Part shown: positions 34,935-51,110 of the stretch, piece by piece | Position numbering within the stretch: position 1 is the first letter of the stretch | Layout: each line of letters starts with the position of its first letter | Assembly: GCA_949152475.1 (NCBI GenBank) | Contig: OX424568.1 | Coordinates: 15,475,667-15,539,666, forward strand | Source of the DNA: Terebella lapidaria | Taxonomy: Eukaryota > Annelida > Polychaeta > Terebellida > Terebellidae | DNA: 64,000 nucleotides | Direction of reading: 5' to 3' | The notes under the pieces: model-generated | Database searches by the model: none | Told to the model about the DNA's origin: nothing | What the model saw: only the letters and a program-made list of their open reading frames with translations | Translations under genes and position numbers: made by a program

Positions 34935-35968
34935 AACAAACGGAACTGACCAACATAGTTGTCGAATTTTCAATTCGTCAACTAATAAAGCTTCGCAAGT
35001 AGAAGAGACCCTGCGTATATCCGTTTCATGTACAGGATCTTTGGTTTTTAGATGAATGGTGCTCCCTACGCATTTTCGTAAATGTCGATAGTGCTGATAT
35101 AAAAGAGCCCCTGGCTCGCCAGAGATTGTATTTAAACAAGAGTTTTAGGCTTTGTTATATCACTTGTGCATTACTGAGTTAGAAAACCACAGAAATGTTG
35201 CTTTAGATCAGTATTCAGATGCATACAAGGTATATTGTATTACTACGCGACCGAGTGTTGACATTAGAGACGGTACATGTGCACAGGGGGTAATCGTTTC
35301 CACATCTTATTGAGTTGTAAACGGGCTGACGAACAGATTTACCCCAGGTCTCTTTAAGTCTTGATATCTCAGCGAGTTTTCAAGTTATTTTGAACATGAA
35401 AAATGCACCTTAAACTAGAAATAACACCGCATTTTTCCACAAAACAGCTTCAAAATTCAATGTTCAATGATTTTTTGAAAATTGGATCCAGAGGAAAAAT
35501 AAATGTATCCATAAAACCCGGAATCCGGATCCGATCCGGATGAAATTTTGTCAGTTTATGGACCATGATAGTCCGCCACTTTGTAGGAAAAATCAAGCTG
35601 AAATATGCACAATAGACCGAAATATAATATAAAATATAAGTTAAATGGAGTTTTCAATGTTAAATTCAAATAGCTGTCAAATCCGTAATCCGGGTCCGAT
35701 CCGGGTCAAAATTATAATGTGTGTATAGGATGTCATTCTACACATGTGACTAAAATTTCAAGAGAATTCATTGAAAATTGAACGAGTTATGAATTTTTGA
35801 AAAATCGCCCCATGTTAAAGATAGGGATTTTTCGAGTTTTCAAGAATTTTTGATGACGTCATCAATAAACCGATTTTCTTCAAAAACTTTCGGTGTCCTT
35901 CCTGGGTGAATACCTACCTATCAGAAAAATTTGGTGATGCTCGCACTAAAACTGTGGCCTGTAACGTG

Positions 35969-36006
<38 letters not shown>

Positions 36007-37040
36007 AACAAACGGAACTGACCAACATAGTTGTCGAATTTTCAATTCGTCAACTAATAAAGCTTCGCAAGTAGAAGAGACCCTGCGTATATCCGTTTCA
36101 TGTACAGGATCTTTGGTTTTTAGATGAATGGTGCTCCCTACGCATTTTCGTAAATGTCGATAGTGCTGATATAAAAGAGCCCCTGGCTCGCCAGAGATTG
36201 TATTTAAACAAGAGTTTTAGGCTTTGTTATATCACTTGTGCATTACTGAGTTAGAAAACCACAGAAATGTTGCTTTAGATCAGTATTCAGATGCATACAA
36301 GGTATATTGTATTACTACGCGACCGAGTGTTGACATTAGAGACGGTACATGTGCACAGGGGGTAATCGTTTCCACATCTTATTGAGTTGTAAACGGGCTG
36401 ACGAACAGATTTACCCCAGGTCTCTTTAAGTCTTGATATCTCAGCGAGTTTTCAAGTTATTTTGAACATGAAAAATGCACCTTAAACTAGAAATAACACC
36501 GCATTTTTCCACAAAACAGCTTCAAAATTCAATGTTCAATGATTTTTTGAAAATTGGATCCAGAGGAAAAATAAATGTATCCATAAAACCCGGAATCCGG
36601 ATCCGATCCGGATGAAATTTTGTCAGTTTATGGACCATGATAGTCCGCCACTTTGTAGGAAAAATCAAGCTGAAATATGCACAATAGACCGAAATATAAT
36701 ATAAAATATAAGTTAAATGGAGTTTTCAATGTTAAATTCAAATAGCTGTCAAATCCGTAATCCGGGTCCGATCCGGGTCAAAATTATAATGTGTGTATAG
36801 GATGTCATTCTACACATGTGACTAAAATTTCAAGAGAATTCATTGAAAATTGAACGAGTTATGAATTTTTGAAAAATCGCCCCATGTTAAAGATAGGGAT
36901 TTTTCGAGTTTTCAAGAATTTTTGATGACGTCATCAATAAACCGATTTTCTTCAAAAACTTTCGGTGTCCTTCCTGGGTGAATACCTACCTATCAGAAAA
37001 ATTTGGTGATGCTCGCACTAAAACTGTGGCCTGTAACGTG

Positions 37041-37090
<50 letters not shown>

Positions 37091-38124
37091 AACAAACGGA
37101 ACTGACCAACATAGTTGTCGAATTTTCAATTCGTCAACTAATAAAGCTTCGCAAGTAGAAGAGACCCTGCGTATATCCGTTTCATGTACAGGATCTTTGG
37201 TTTTTAGATGAATGGTGCTCCCTACGCATTTTCGTAAATGTCGATAGTGCTGATATAAAAGAGCCCCTGGCTCGCCAGAGATTGTATTTAAACAAGAGTT
37301 TTAGGCTTTGTTATATCACTTGTGCATTACTGAGTTAGAAAACCACAGAAATGTTGCTTTAGATCAGTATTCAGATGCATACAAGGTATATTGTATTACT
37401 ACGCGACCGAGTGTTGACATTAGAGACGGTACATGTGCACAGGGGGTAATCGTTTCCACATCTTATTGAGTTGTAAACGGGCTGACGAACAGATTTACCC
37501 CAGGTCTCTTTAAGTCTTGATATCTCAGCGAGTTTTCAAGTTATTTTGAACATGAAAAATGCACCTTAAACTAGAAATAACACCGCATTTTTCCACAAAA
37601 CAGCTTCAAAATTCAATGTTCAATGATTTTTTGAAAATTGGATCCAGAGGAAAAATAAATGTATCCATAAAACCCGGAATCCGGATCCGATCCGGATGAA
37701 ATTTTGTCAGTTTATGGACCATGATAGTCCGCCACTTTGTAGGAAAAATCAAGCTGAAATATGCACAATAGACCGAAATATAATATAAAATATAAGTTAA
37801 ATGGAGTTTTCAATGTTAAATTCAAATAGCTGTCAAATCCGTAATCCGGGTCCGATCCGGGTCAAAATTATAATGTGTGTATAGGATGTCATTCTACACA
37901 TGTGACTAAAATTTCAAGAGAATTCATTGAAAATTGAACGAGTTATGAATTTTTGAAAAATCGCCCCATGTTAAAGATAGGGATTTTTCGAGTTTTCAAG
38001 AATTTTTGATGACGTCATCAATAAACCGATTTTCTTCAAAAACTTTCGGTGTCCTTCCTGGGTGAATACCTACCTATCAGAAAAATTTGGTGATGCTCGC
38101 ACTAAAACTGTGGCCTGTAACGTG

Positions 38125-38170
<46 letters not shown>

Positions 38171-39204
38171 AACAAACGGAACTGACCAACATAGTTGTCG
38201 AATTTTCAATTCGTCAACTAATAAAGCTTCGCAAGTAGAAGAGACCCTGCGTATATCCGTTTCATGTACAGGATCTTTGGTTTTTAGATGAATGGTGCTC
38301 CCTACGCATTTTCGTAAATGTCGATAGTGCTGATATAAAAGAGCCCCTGGCTCGCCAGAGATTGTATTTAAACAAGAGTTTTAGGCTTTGTTATATCACT
38401 TGTGCATTACTGAGTTAGAAAACCACAGAAATGTTGCTTTAGATCAGTATTCAGATGCATACAAGGTATATTGTATTACTACGCGACCGAGTGTTGACAT
38501 TAGAGACGGTACATGTGCACAGGGGGTAATCGTTTCCACATCTTATTGAGTTGTAAACGGGCTGACGAACAGATTTACCCCAGGTCTCTTTAAGTCTTGA
38601 TATCTCAGCGAGTTTTCAAGTTATTTTGAACATGAAAAATGCACCTTAAACTAGAAATAACACCGCATTTTTCCACAAAACAGCTTCAAAATTCAATGTT
38701 CAATGATTTTTTGAAAATTGGATCCAGAGGAAAAATAAATGTATCCATAAAACCCGGAATCCGGATCCGATCCGGATGAAATTTTGTCAGTTTATGGACC
38801 ATGATAGTCCGCCACTTTGTAGGAAAAATCAAGCTGAAATATGCACAATAGACCGAAATATAATATAAAATATAAGTTAAATGGAGTTTTCAATGTTAAA
38901 TTCAAATAGCTGTCAAATCCGTAATCCGGGTCCGATCCGGGTCAAAATTATAATGTGTGTATAGGATGTCATTCTACACATGTGACTAAAATTTCAAGAG
39001 AATTCATTGAAAATTGAACGAGTTATGAATTTTTGAAAAATCGCCCCATGTTAAAGATAGGGATTTTTCGAGTTTTCAAGAATTTTTGATGACGTCATCA
39101 ATAAACCGATTTTCTTCAAAAACTTTCGGTGTCCTTCCTGGGTGAATACCTACCTATCAGAAAAATTTGGTGATGCTCGCACTAAAACTGTGGCCTGTAA
39201 CGTG

Positions 39205-39254
<50 letters not shown>

Positions 39255-40291
39255 AACAAACGGAACTGACCAACATAGTTGTCGAATTTTCAATTCGTCA
39301 ACTAATAAAGCTTCGCAAGTAGAAGAGACCCTGCGTATATCCGTTTCATGTACAGGATCTTTGGTTTTTAGATGAATGGTGCTCCCTACGCATTTTCGTA
39401 AATGTCGATAGTGCTGATATAAAAGAGCCCCTGGCTCGCCAGAGATTGTATTTAAACAAGAGTTTTAGGCTTTGTTATATCACTTGTGCATTACTGAGTT
39501 AGAAAACCACAGAAATGTTGCTTTAGATCAGTATTCAGATGCATACAAGGTATATTGTATTACTACGCGACCGAGTGTTGACATTAGAGACGGTACATGT
39601 GCACAGGGGGTAATCGTTTCCACATCTTATTGAGTTGTAAACGGGCTGACGAACAGATTTACCCCAGGTCTCTTTAAGTCTTGATATCTCAGCGAGTTTT
39701 CAAGTTATTTTGAACATGAAAAATGCACCTTAAACTAGAAATAACACCGCATTTTTCCACAAAACAGCTTCAAAATTCAATGTTCAATGATTTTTTGAAA
39801 ATTGGATCCAGAGGAAAAATAAATGTATCCATAAAACCCGGAATCCGGATCCGATCCGGATGAAATTTTGTCAGTTTATGGACCATGATAGTCCGCCACT
39901 TTGTAGGAAAAATCAAGCTGAAATATGCACAATAGACCGAAATATAATATAAAATATAAGTTAAATGGAGTTTTCAATGTTAAATTCAAATAGCTGTCAA
40001 ATCCGTAATCCGGGTCCGATCCGGGTCAAAATTATAATGTGTGTATAGGATGTCATTCTACACATGTGACTAAAATTTCAAGAGAATTCATTGAAAATTG
40101 AACGAGTTATGAATTTTTGAAAAATCGCCCCATGTTAAAGATAGGGATTTTTCGAGTTTTCAAGAATTTTTGATGACGTCATCAATAAACCGATTTTCTT
40201 CAAAAACTTTCGGTGTCCTTCCTGGGTGAATACCTACCTATCAGAAAAATTTGGTGATGCTCGCACTAAAACTGTGGCCTGTAACGTGCAA

Positions 40292-40322
<31 letters not shown>

Positions 40323-41356
40323 AACAAACGGAACTGACCAACATAGTTGTCGAATTTTCAATTCGTCAACTAATAAAGCTTCGCAAGTAGAAGAGACCCT
40401 GCGTATATCCGTTTCATGTACAGGATCTTTGGTTTTTAGATGAATGGTGCTCCCTACGCATTTTCGTAAATGTCGATAGTGCTGATATAAAAGAGCCCCT
40501 GGCTCGCCAGAGATTGTATTTAAACAAGAGTTTTAGGCTTTGTTATATCACTTGTGCATTACTGAGTTAGAAAACCACAGAAATGTTGCTTTAGATCAGT
40601 ATTCAGATGCATACAAGGTATATTGTATTACTACGCGACCGAGTGTTGACATTAGAGACGGTACATGTGCACAGGGGGTAATCGTTTCCACATCTTATTG
40701 AGTTGTAAACGGGCTGACGAACAGATTTACCCCAGGTCTCTTTAAGTCTTGATATCTCAGCGAGTTTTCAAGTTATTTTGAACATGAAAAATGCACCTTA
40801 AACTAGAAATAACACCGCATTTTTCCACAAAACAGCTTCAAAATTCAATGTTCAATGATTTTTTGAAAATTGGATCCAGAGGAAAAATAAATGTATCCAT
40901 AAAACCCGGAATCCGGATCCGATCCGGATGAAATTTTGTCAGTTTATGGACCATGATAGTCCGCCACTTTGTAGGAAAAATCAAGCTGAAATATGCACAA
41001 TAGACCGAAATATAATATAAAATATAAGTTAAATGGAGTTTTCAATGTTAAATTCAAATAGCTGTCAAATCCGTAATCCGGGTCCGATCCGGGTCAAAAT
41101 TATAATGTGTGTATAGGATGTCATTCTACACATGTGACTAAAATTTCAAGAGAATTCATTGAAAATTGAACGAGTTATGAATTTTTGAAAAATCGCCCCA
41201 TGTTAAAGATAGGGATTTTTCGAGTTTTCAAGAATTTTTGATGACGTCATCAATAAACCGATTTTCTTCAAAAACTTTCGGTGTCCTTCCTGGGTGAATA
41301 CCTACCTATCAGAAAAATTTGGTGATGCTCGCACTAAAACTGTGGCCTGTAACGTG

Positions 41357-41394
<38 letters not shown>

Positions 41395-42428
41395 AACAAA
41401 CGGAACTGACCAACATAGTTGTCGAATTTTCAATTCGTCAACTAATAAAGCTTCGCAAGTAGAAGAGACCCTGCGTATATCCGTTTCATGTACAGGATCT
41501 TTGGTTTTTAGATGAATGGTGCTCCCTACGCATTTTCGTAAATGTCGATAGTGCTGATATAAAAGAGCCCCTGGCTCGCCAGAGATTGTATTTAAACAAG
41601 AGTTTTAGGCTTTGTTATATCACTTGTGCATTACTGAGTTAGAAAACCACAGAAATGTTGCTTTAGATCAGTATTCAGATGCATACAAGGTATATTGTAT
41701 TACTACGCGACCGAGTGTTGACATTAGAGACGGTACATGTGCACAGGGGGTAATCGTTTCCACATCTTATTGAGTTGTAAACGGGCTGACGAACAGATTT
41801 ACCCCAGGTCTCTTTAAGTCTTGATATCTCAGCGAGTTTTCAAGTTATTTTGAACATGAAAAATGCACCTTAAACTAGAAATAACACCGCATTTTTCCAC
41901 AAAACAGCTTCAAAATTCAATGTTCAATGATTTTTTGAAAATTGGATCCAGAGGAAAAATAAATGTATCCATAAAACCCGGAATCCGGATCCGATCCGGA
42001 TGAAATTTTGTCAGTTTATGGACCATGATAGTCCGCCACTTTGTAGGAAAAATCAAGCTGAAATATGCACAATAGACCGAAATATAATATAAAATATAAG
42101 TTAAATGGAGTTTTCAATGTTAAATTCAAATAGCTGTCAAATCCGTAATCCGGGTCCGATCCGGGTCAAAATTATAATGTGTGTATAGGATGTCATTCTA
42201 CACATGTGACTAAAATTTCAAGAGAATTCATTGAAAATTGAACGAGTTATGAATTTTTGAAAAATCGCCCCATGTTAAAGATAGGGATTTTTCGAGTTTT
42301 CAAGAATTTTTGATGACGTCATCAATAAACCGATTTTCTTCAAAAACTTTCGGTGTCCTTCCTGGGTGAATACCTACCTATCAGAAAAATTTGGTGATGC
42401 TCGCACTAAAACTGTGGCCTGTAACGTG

Positions 42429-42482
<54 letters not shown>

Positions 42483-43516
42483 AACAAACGGAACTGACCA
42501 ACATAGTTGTCGAATTTTCAATTCGTCAACTAATAAAGCTTCGCAAGTAGAAGAGACCCTGCGTATATCCGTTTCATGTACAGGATCTTTGGTTTTTAGA
42601 TGAATGGTGCTCCCTACGCATTTTCGTAAATGTCGATAGTGCTGATATAAAAGAGCCCCTGGCTCGCCAGAGATTGTATTTAAACAAGAGTTTTAGGCTT
42701 TGTTATATCACTTGTGCATTACTGAGTTAGAAAACCACAGAAATGTTGCTTTAGATCAGTATTCAGATGCATACAAGGTATATTGTATTACTACGCGACC
42801 GAGTGTTGACATTAGAGACGGTACATGTGCACAGGGGGTAATCGTTTCCACATCTTATTGAGTTGTAAACGGGCTGACGAACAGATTTACCCCAGGTCTC
42901 TTTAAGTCTTGATATCTCAGCGAGTTTTCAAGTTATTTTGAACATGAAAAATGCACCTTAAACTAGAAATAACACCGCATTTTTCCACAAAACAGCTTCA
43001 AAATTCAATGTTCAATGATTTTTTGAAAATTGGATCCAGAGGAAAAATAAATGTATCCATAAAACCCGGAATCCGGATCCGATCCGGATGAAATTTTGTC
43101 AGTTTATGGACCATGATAGTCCGCCACTTTGTAGGAAAAATCAAGCTGAAATATGCACAATAGACCGAAATATAATATAAAATATAAGTTAAATGGAGTT
43201 TTCAATGTTAAATTCAAATAGCTGTCAAATCCGTAATCCGGGTCCGATCCGGGTCAAAATTATAATGTGTGTATAGGATGTCATTCTACACATGTGACTA
43301 AAATTTCAAGAGAATTCATTGAAAATTGAACGAGTTATGAATTTTTGAAAAATCGCCCCATGTTAAAGATAGGGATTTTTCGAGTTTTCAAGAATTTTTG
43401 ATGACGTCATCAATAAACCGATTTTCTTCAAAAACTTTCGGTGTCCTTCCTGGGTGAATACCTACCTATCAGAAAAATTTGGTGATGCTCGCACTAAAAC
43501 TGTGGCCTGTAACGTG

Positions 43517-43562
<46 letters not shown>

Positions 43563-44596
43563 AACAAACGGAACTGACCAACATAGTTGTCGAATTTTCA
43601 ATTCGTCAACTAATAAAGCTTCGCAAGTAGAAGAGACCCTGCGTATATCCGTTTCATGTACAGGATCTTTGGTTTTTAGATGAATGGTGCTCCCTACGCA
43701 TTTTCGTAAATGTCGATAGTGCTGATATAAAAGAGCCCCTGGCTCGCCAGAGATTGTATTTAAACAAGAGTTTTAGGCTTTGTTATATCACTTGTGCATT
43801 ACTGAGTTAGAAAACCACAGAAATGTTGCTTTAGATCAGTATTCAGATGCATACAAGGTATATTGTATTACTACGCGACCGAGTGTTGACATTAGAGACG
43901 GTACATGTGCACAGGGGGTAATCGTTTCCACATCTTATTGAGTTGTAAACGGGCTGACGAACAGATTTACCCCAGGTCTCTTTAAGTCTTGATATCTCAG
44001 CGAGTTTTCAAGTTATTTTGAACATGAAAAATGCACCTTAAACTAGAAATAACACCGCATTTTTCCACAAAACAGCTTCAAAATTCAATGTTCAATGATT
44101 TTTTGAAAATTGGATCCAGAGGAAAAATAAATGTATCCATAAAACCCGGAATCCGGATCCGATCCGGATGAAATTTTGTCAGTTTATGGACCATGATAGT
44201 CCGCCACTTTGTAGGAAAAATCAAGCTGAAATATGCACAATAGACCGAAATATAATATAAAATATAAGTTAAATGGAGTTTTCAATGTTAAATTCAAATA
44301 GCTGTCAAATCCGTAATCCGGGTCCGATCCGGGTCAAAATTATAATGTGTGTATAGGATGTCATTCTACACATGTGACTAAAATTTCAAGAGAATTCATT
44401 GAAAATTGAACGAGTTATGAATTTTTGAAAAATCGCCCCATGTTAAAGATAGGGATTTTTCGAGTTTTCAAGAATTTTTGATGACGTCATCAATAAACCG
44501 ATTTTCTTCAAAAACTTTCGGTGTCCTTCCTGGGTGAATACCTACCTATCAGAAAAATTTGGTGATGCTCGCACTAAAACTGTGGCCTGTAACGTG

Positions 44597-44638
<42 letters not shown>

Positions 44639-46736
44639 AACAAACGGAACTGACCAACATAGTTGTCGAATTTTCAATTCGTCAACTAATAAAGCTTCGC
44701 AAGTAGAAGAGACCCTGCGTATATCCGTTTCATGTACAGGATCTTTGGTTTTTAGATGAATGGTGCTCCCTACGCATTTTCGTAAATGTCGATAGTGCTG
44801 ATATAAAAGAGCCCCTGGCTCGCCAGAGATTGTATTTAAACAAGAGTTTTAGGCTTTGTTATATCACTTGTGCATTACTGAGTTAGAAAACCACAGAAAT
44901 GTTGCTTTAGATCAGTATTCAGATGCATACAAGGTATATTGTATTACTACGCGACCGAGTGTTGACATTAGAGACGGTACATGTGCACAGGGGGTAATCG
45001 TTTCCACATCTTATTGAGTTGTAAACGGGCTGACGAACAGATTTACCCCAGGTCTCTTTAAGTCTTGATATCTCAGCGAGTTTTCAAGTTATTTTGAACA
45101 TGAAAAATGCACCTTAAACTAGAAATAACACCGCATTTTTCCACAAAACAGCTTCAAAATTCAATGTTCAATGATTTTTTGAAAATTGGATCCAGAGGAA
45201 AAATAAATGTATCCATAAAACCCGGAATCCGGATCCGATCCGGATGAAATTTTGTCAGTTTATGGACCATGATAGTCCGCCACTTTGTAGGAAAAATCAA
45301 GCTGAAATATGCACAATAGACCGAAATATAATATAAAATATAAGTTAAATGGAGTTTTCAATGTTAAATTCAAATAGCTGTCAAATCCGTAATCCGGGTC
45401 CGATCCGGGTCAAAATTATAATGTGTGTATAGGATGTCATTCTACACATGTGACTAAAATTTCAAGAGAATTCATTGAAAATTGAACGAGTTATGAATTT
45501 TTGAAAAATCGCCCCATGTTAAAGATAGGGATTTTTCGAGTTTTCAAGAATTTTTGATGACGTCATCAATAAACCGATTTTCTTCAAAAACTTTCGGTGT
45601 CCTTCCTGGGTGAATACCTACCTATCAGAAAAATTTGGTGATGCTCGCACTAAAACTGTGGCCTGTAACGTGCAAACAGACAGACAGACAGACAGACAAA
45701 CAAACAAACGGAACTGACCAACATAGTTGTCGAATTTTCAATTCGTCAACTAATAAAGCTTCGCAAGTAGAAGAGACCCTGCGTATATCCGTTTCATGTA
45801 CAGGATCTTTGGTTTTTAGATGAATGGTGCTCCCTACGCATTTTCGTAAATGTCGATAGTGCTGATATAAAAGAGCCCCTGGCTCGCCAGAGATTGTATT
45901 TAAACAAGAGTTTTAGGCTTTGTTATATCACTTGTGCATTACTGAGTTAGAAAACCACAGAAATGTTGCTTTAGATCAGTATTCAGATGCATACAAGGTA
46001 TATTGTATTACTACGCGACCGAGTGTTGACATTAGAGACGGTACATGTGCACAGGGGGTAATCGTTTCCACATCTTATTGAGTTGTAAACGGGCTGACGA
46101 ACAGATTTACCCCAGGTCTCTTTAAGTCTTGATATCTCAGCGAGTTTTCAAGTTATTTTGAACATGAAAAATGCACCTTAAACTAGAAATAACACCGCAT
46201 TTTTCCACAAAACAGCTTCAAAATTCAATGTTCAATGATTTTTTGAAAATTGGATCCAGAGGAAAAATAAATGTATCCATAAAACCCGGAATCCGGATCC
46301 GATCCGGATGAAATTTTGTCAGTTTATGGACCATGATAGTCCGCCACTTTGTAGGAAAAATCAAGCTGAAATATGCACAATAGACCGAAATATAATATAA
46401 AATATAAGTTAAATGGAGTTTTCAATGTTAAATTCAAATAGCTGTCAAATCCGTAATCCGGGTCCGATCCGGGTCAAAATTATAATGTGTGTATAGGATG
46501 TCATTCTACACATGTGACTAAAATTTCAAGAGAATTCATTGAAAATTGAACGAGTTATGAATTTTTGAAAAATCGCCCCATGTTAAAGATAGGGATTTTT
46601 CGAGTTTTCAAGAATTTTTGATGACGTCATCAATAAACCGATTTTCTTCAAAAACTTTCGGTGTCCTTCCTGGGTGAATACCTACCTATCAGAAAAATTT
46701 GGTGATGCTCGCACTAAAACTGTGGCCTGTAACGTG

Positions 46737-46774
<38 letters not shown>

Positions 46775-47808
46775 AACAAACGGAACTGACCAACATAGTT
46801 GTCGAATTTTCAATTCGTCAACTAATAAAGCTTCGCAAGTAGAAGAGACCCTGCGTATATCCGTTTCATGTACAGGATCTTTGGTTTTTAGATGAATGGT
46901 GCTCCCTACGCATTTTCGTAAATGTCGATAGTGCTGATATAAAAGAGCCCCTGGCTCGCCAGAGATTGTATTTAAACAAGAGTTTTAGGCTTTGTTATAT
47001 CACTTGTGCATTACTGAGTTAGAAAACCACAGAAATGTTGCTTTAGATCAGTATTCAGATGCATACAAGGTATATTGTATTACTACGCGACCGAGTGTTG
47101 ACATTAGAGACGGTACATGTGCACAGGGGGTAATCGTTTCCACATCTTATTGAGTTGTAAACGGGCTGACGAACAGATTTACCCCAGGTCTCTTTAAGTC
47201 TTGATATCTCAGCGAGTTTTCAAGTTATTTTGAACATGAAAAATGCACCTTAAACTAGAAATAACACCGCATTTTTCCACAAAACAGCTTCAAAATTCAA
47301 TGTTCAATGATTTTTTGAAAATTGGATCCAGAGGAAAAATAAATGTATCCATAAAACCCGGAATCCGGATCCGATCCGGATGAAATTTTGTCAGTTTATG
47401 GACCATGATAGTCCGCCACTTTGTATGAAAAATCAAGCTGAAATATGCACAATAGACCGAAATATAATATAAAATATAAGTTAAATGGAGTTTTCAATGT
47501 TAAATTCAAATAGCTGTCAAATCCGTAATCCGGGTCCGATCCGGGTCAAAATTATAATGTGTGTATAGGATGTCATTCTACACATGTGACTAAAATTTCA
47601 AGAGAATTCATTGAAAATTGAACGAGTTATGAATTTTTGAAAAATCGCCCCATGTTAAAGATAGGGATTTTTCGAGTTTTCAAGAATTTTTGATGACGTC
47701 ATCAATAAACCGATTTTCTTCAAAAACTTTCGGTGTCCTTCCTGGGTGAATACCTACCTATCAGAAAAATTTGGTGATGCTCGCACTAAAACTGTGGCCT
47801 GTAACGTG

Positions 47809-47854
<46 letters not shown>

Positions 47855-48888
47855 AACAAACGGAACTGACCAACATAGTTGTCGAATTTTCAATTCGTCA
47901 ACTAATAAAGCTTCGCAAGTAGAAGAGACCCTGCGTATATCCGTTTCATGTACAGGATCTTTGGTTTTTAGATGAATGGTGCTCCCTACGCATTTTCGTA
48001 AATGTCGATAGTGCTGATATAAAAGAGCCCCTGGCTCGCCAGAGATTGTATTTAAACAAGAGTTTTAGGCTTTGTTATATCACTTGTGCATTACTGAGTT
48101 AGAAAACCACAGAAATGTTGCTTTAGATCAGTATTCAGATGCATACAAGGTATATTGTATTACTACGCGACCGAGTGTTGACATTAGAGACGGTACATGT
48201 GCACAGGGGGTAATCGTTTCCACATCTTATTGAGTTGTAAACGGGCTGACGAACAGATTTACCCCAGGTCTCTTTAAGTCTTGATATCTCAGCGAGTTTT
48301 CAAGTTATTTTGAACATGAAAAATGCACCTTAAACTAGAAATAACACCGCATTTTTCCACAAAACAGCTTCAAAATTCAATGTTCAATGATTTTTTGAAA
48401 ATTGGATCCAGAGGAAAAATAAATGTATCCATAAAACCCGGAATCCGGATCCGATCCGGATGAAATTTTGTCAGTTTATGGACCATGATAGTCCGCCACT
48501 TTGTAGGAAAAATCAAGCTGAAATATGCACAATAGACCGAAATATAATATAAAATATAAGTTAAATGGAGTTTTCAATGTTAAATTCAAATAGCTGTCAA
48601 ATCCGTAATCCGGGTCCGATCCGGGTCAAAATTATAATGTGTGTATAGGATGTCATTCTACACATGTGACTAAAATTTCAAGAGAATTCATTGAAAATTG
48701 AACGAGTTATGAATTTTTGAAAAATCGCCCCATGTTAAAGATAGGGATTTTTCGAGTTTTCAAGAATTTTTGATGACGTCATCAATAAACCGATTTTCTT
48801 CAAAAACTTTCGGTGTCCTTCCTGGGTGAATACCTACCTATCAGAAAAATTTGGTGATGCTCGCACTAAAACTGTGGCCTGTAACGTG

Positions 48889-48942
<54 letters not shown>

Positions 48943-49976
48943 AACAAACGGAACTGACCAACATAGTTGTCGAATTTTCAATTCGTCAACTAATAAAGCT
49001 TCGCAAGTAGAAGAGACCCTGCGTATATCCGTTTCATGTACAGGATCTTTGGTTTTTAGATGAATGGTGCTCCCTACGCATTTTCGTAAATGTCGATAGT
49101 GCTGATATAAAAGAGCCCCTGGCTCGCCAGAGATTGTATTTAAACAAGAGTTTTAGGCTTTGTTATATCACTTGTGCATTACTGAGTTAGAAAACCACAG
49201 AAATGTTGCTTTAGATCAGTATTCAGATGCATACAAGGTATATTGTATTACTACGCGACCGAGTGTTGACATTAGAGACGGTACATGTGCACAGGGGGTA
49301 ATCGTTTCCACATCTTATTGAGTTGTAAACGGGCTGACGAACAGATTTACCCCAGGTCTCTTTAAGTCTTGATATCTCAGCGAGTTTTCAAGTTATTTTG
49401 AACATGAAAAATGCACCTTAAACTAGAAATAACACCGCATTTTTCCACAAAACAGCTTCAAAATTCAATGTTCAATGATTTTTTGAAAATTGGATCCAGA
49501 GGAAAAATAAATGTATCCATAAAACCCGGAATCCGGATCCGATCCGGATGAAATTTTGTCAGTTTATGGACCATGATAGTCCGCCACTTTGTAGGAAAAA
49601 TCAAGCTGAAATATGCACAATAGACCGAAATATAATATAAAATATAAGTTAAATGGAGTTTTCAATGTTAAATTCAAATAGCTGTCAAATCCGTAATCCG
49701 GGTCCGATCCGGGTCAAAATTATAATGTGTGTATAGGATGTCATTCTACACATGTGACTAAAATTTCAAGAGAATTCATTGAAAATTGAACGAGTTATGA
49801 ATTTTTGAAAAATCGCCCCATGTTAAAGATAGGGATTTTTCGAGTTTTCAAGAATTTTTGATGACGTCATCAATAAACCGATTTTCTTCAAAAACTTTCG
49901 GTGTCCTTCCTGGGTGAATACCTACCTATCAGAAAAATTTGGTGATGCTCGCACTAAAACTGTGGCCTGTAACGTG

Positions 49977-50022
<46 letters not shown>

Positions 50023-51056
50023 AACAAACGGAACTGACCAACATAGTTGTCGAATTTTCAATTCGTCAACTAATAAAGCTTCGCAAGTAGAAGAGACCCT
50101 GCGTATATCCGTTTCATGTACAGGATCTTTGGTTTTTAGATGAATGGTGCTCCCTACGCATTTTCGTAAATGTCGATAGTGCTGATATAAAAGAGCCCCT
50201 GGCTCGCCAGAGATTGTATTTAAACAAGAGTTTTAGGCTTTGTTATATCACTTGTGCATTACTGAGTTAGAAAACCACAGAAATGTTGCTTTAGATCAGT
50301 ATTCAGATGCATACAAGGTATATTGTATTACTACGCGACCGAGTGTTGACATTAGAGACGGTACATGTGCACAGGGGGTAATCGTTTCCACATCTTATTG
50401 AGTTGTAAACGGGCTGACGAACAGATTTACCCCAGGTCTCTTTAAGTCTTGATATCTCAGCGAGTTTTCAAGTTATTTTGAACATGAAAAATGCACCTTA
50501 AACTAGAAATAACACCGCATTTTTCCACAAAACAGCTTCAAAATTCAATGTTCAATGATTTTTTGAAAATTGGATCCAGAGGAAAAATAAATGTATCCAT
50601 AAAACCCGGAATCCGGATCCGATCCGGATGAAATTTTGTCAGTTTATGGACCATGATAGTCCGCCACTTTGTAGGAAAAATCAAGCTGAAATATGCACAA
50701 TAGACCGAAATATAATATAAAATATAAGTTAAATGGAGTTTTCAATGTTAAATTCAAATAGCTGTCAAATCCGTAATCCGGGTCCGATCCGGGTCAAAAT
50801 TATAATGTGTGTATAGGATGTCATTCTACACATGTGACTAAAATTTCAAGAGAATTCATTGAAAATTGAACGAGTTATGAATTTTTGAAAAATCGCCCCA
50901 TGTTAAAGATAGGGATTTTTCGAGTTTTCAAGAATTTTTGATGACGTCATCAATAAACCGATTTTCTTCAAAAACTTTCGGTGTCCTTCCTGGGTGAATA
51001 CCTACCTATCAGAAAAATTTGGTGATGCTCGCACTAAAACTGTGGCCTGTAACGTG

Positions 51057-51110
<54 letters not shown>
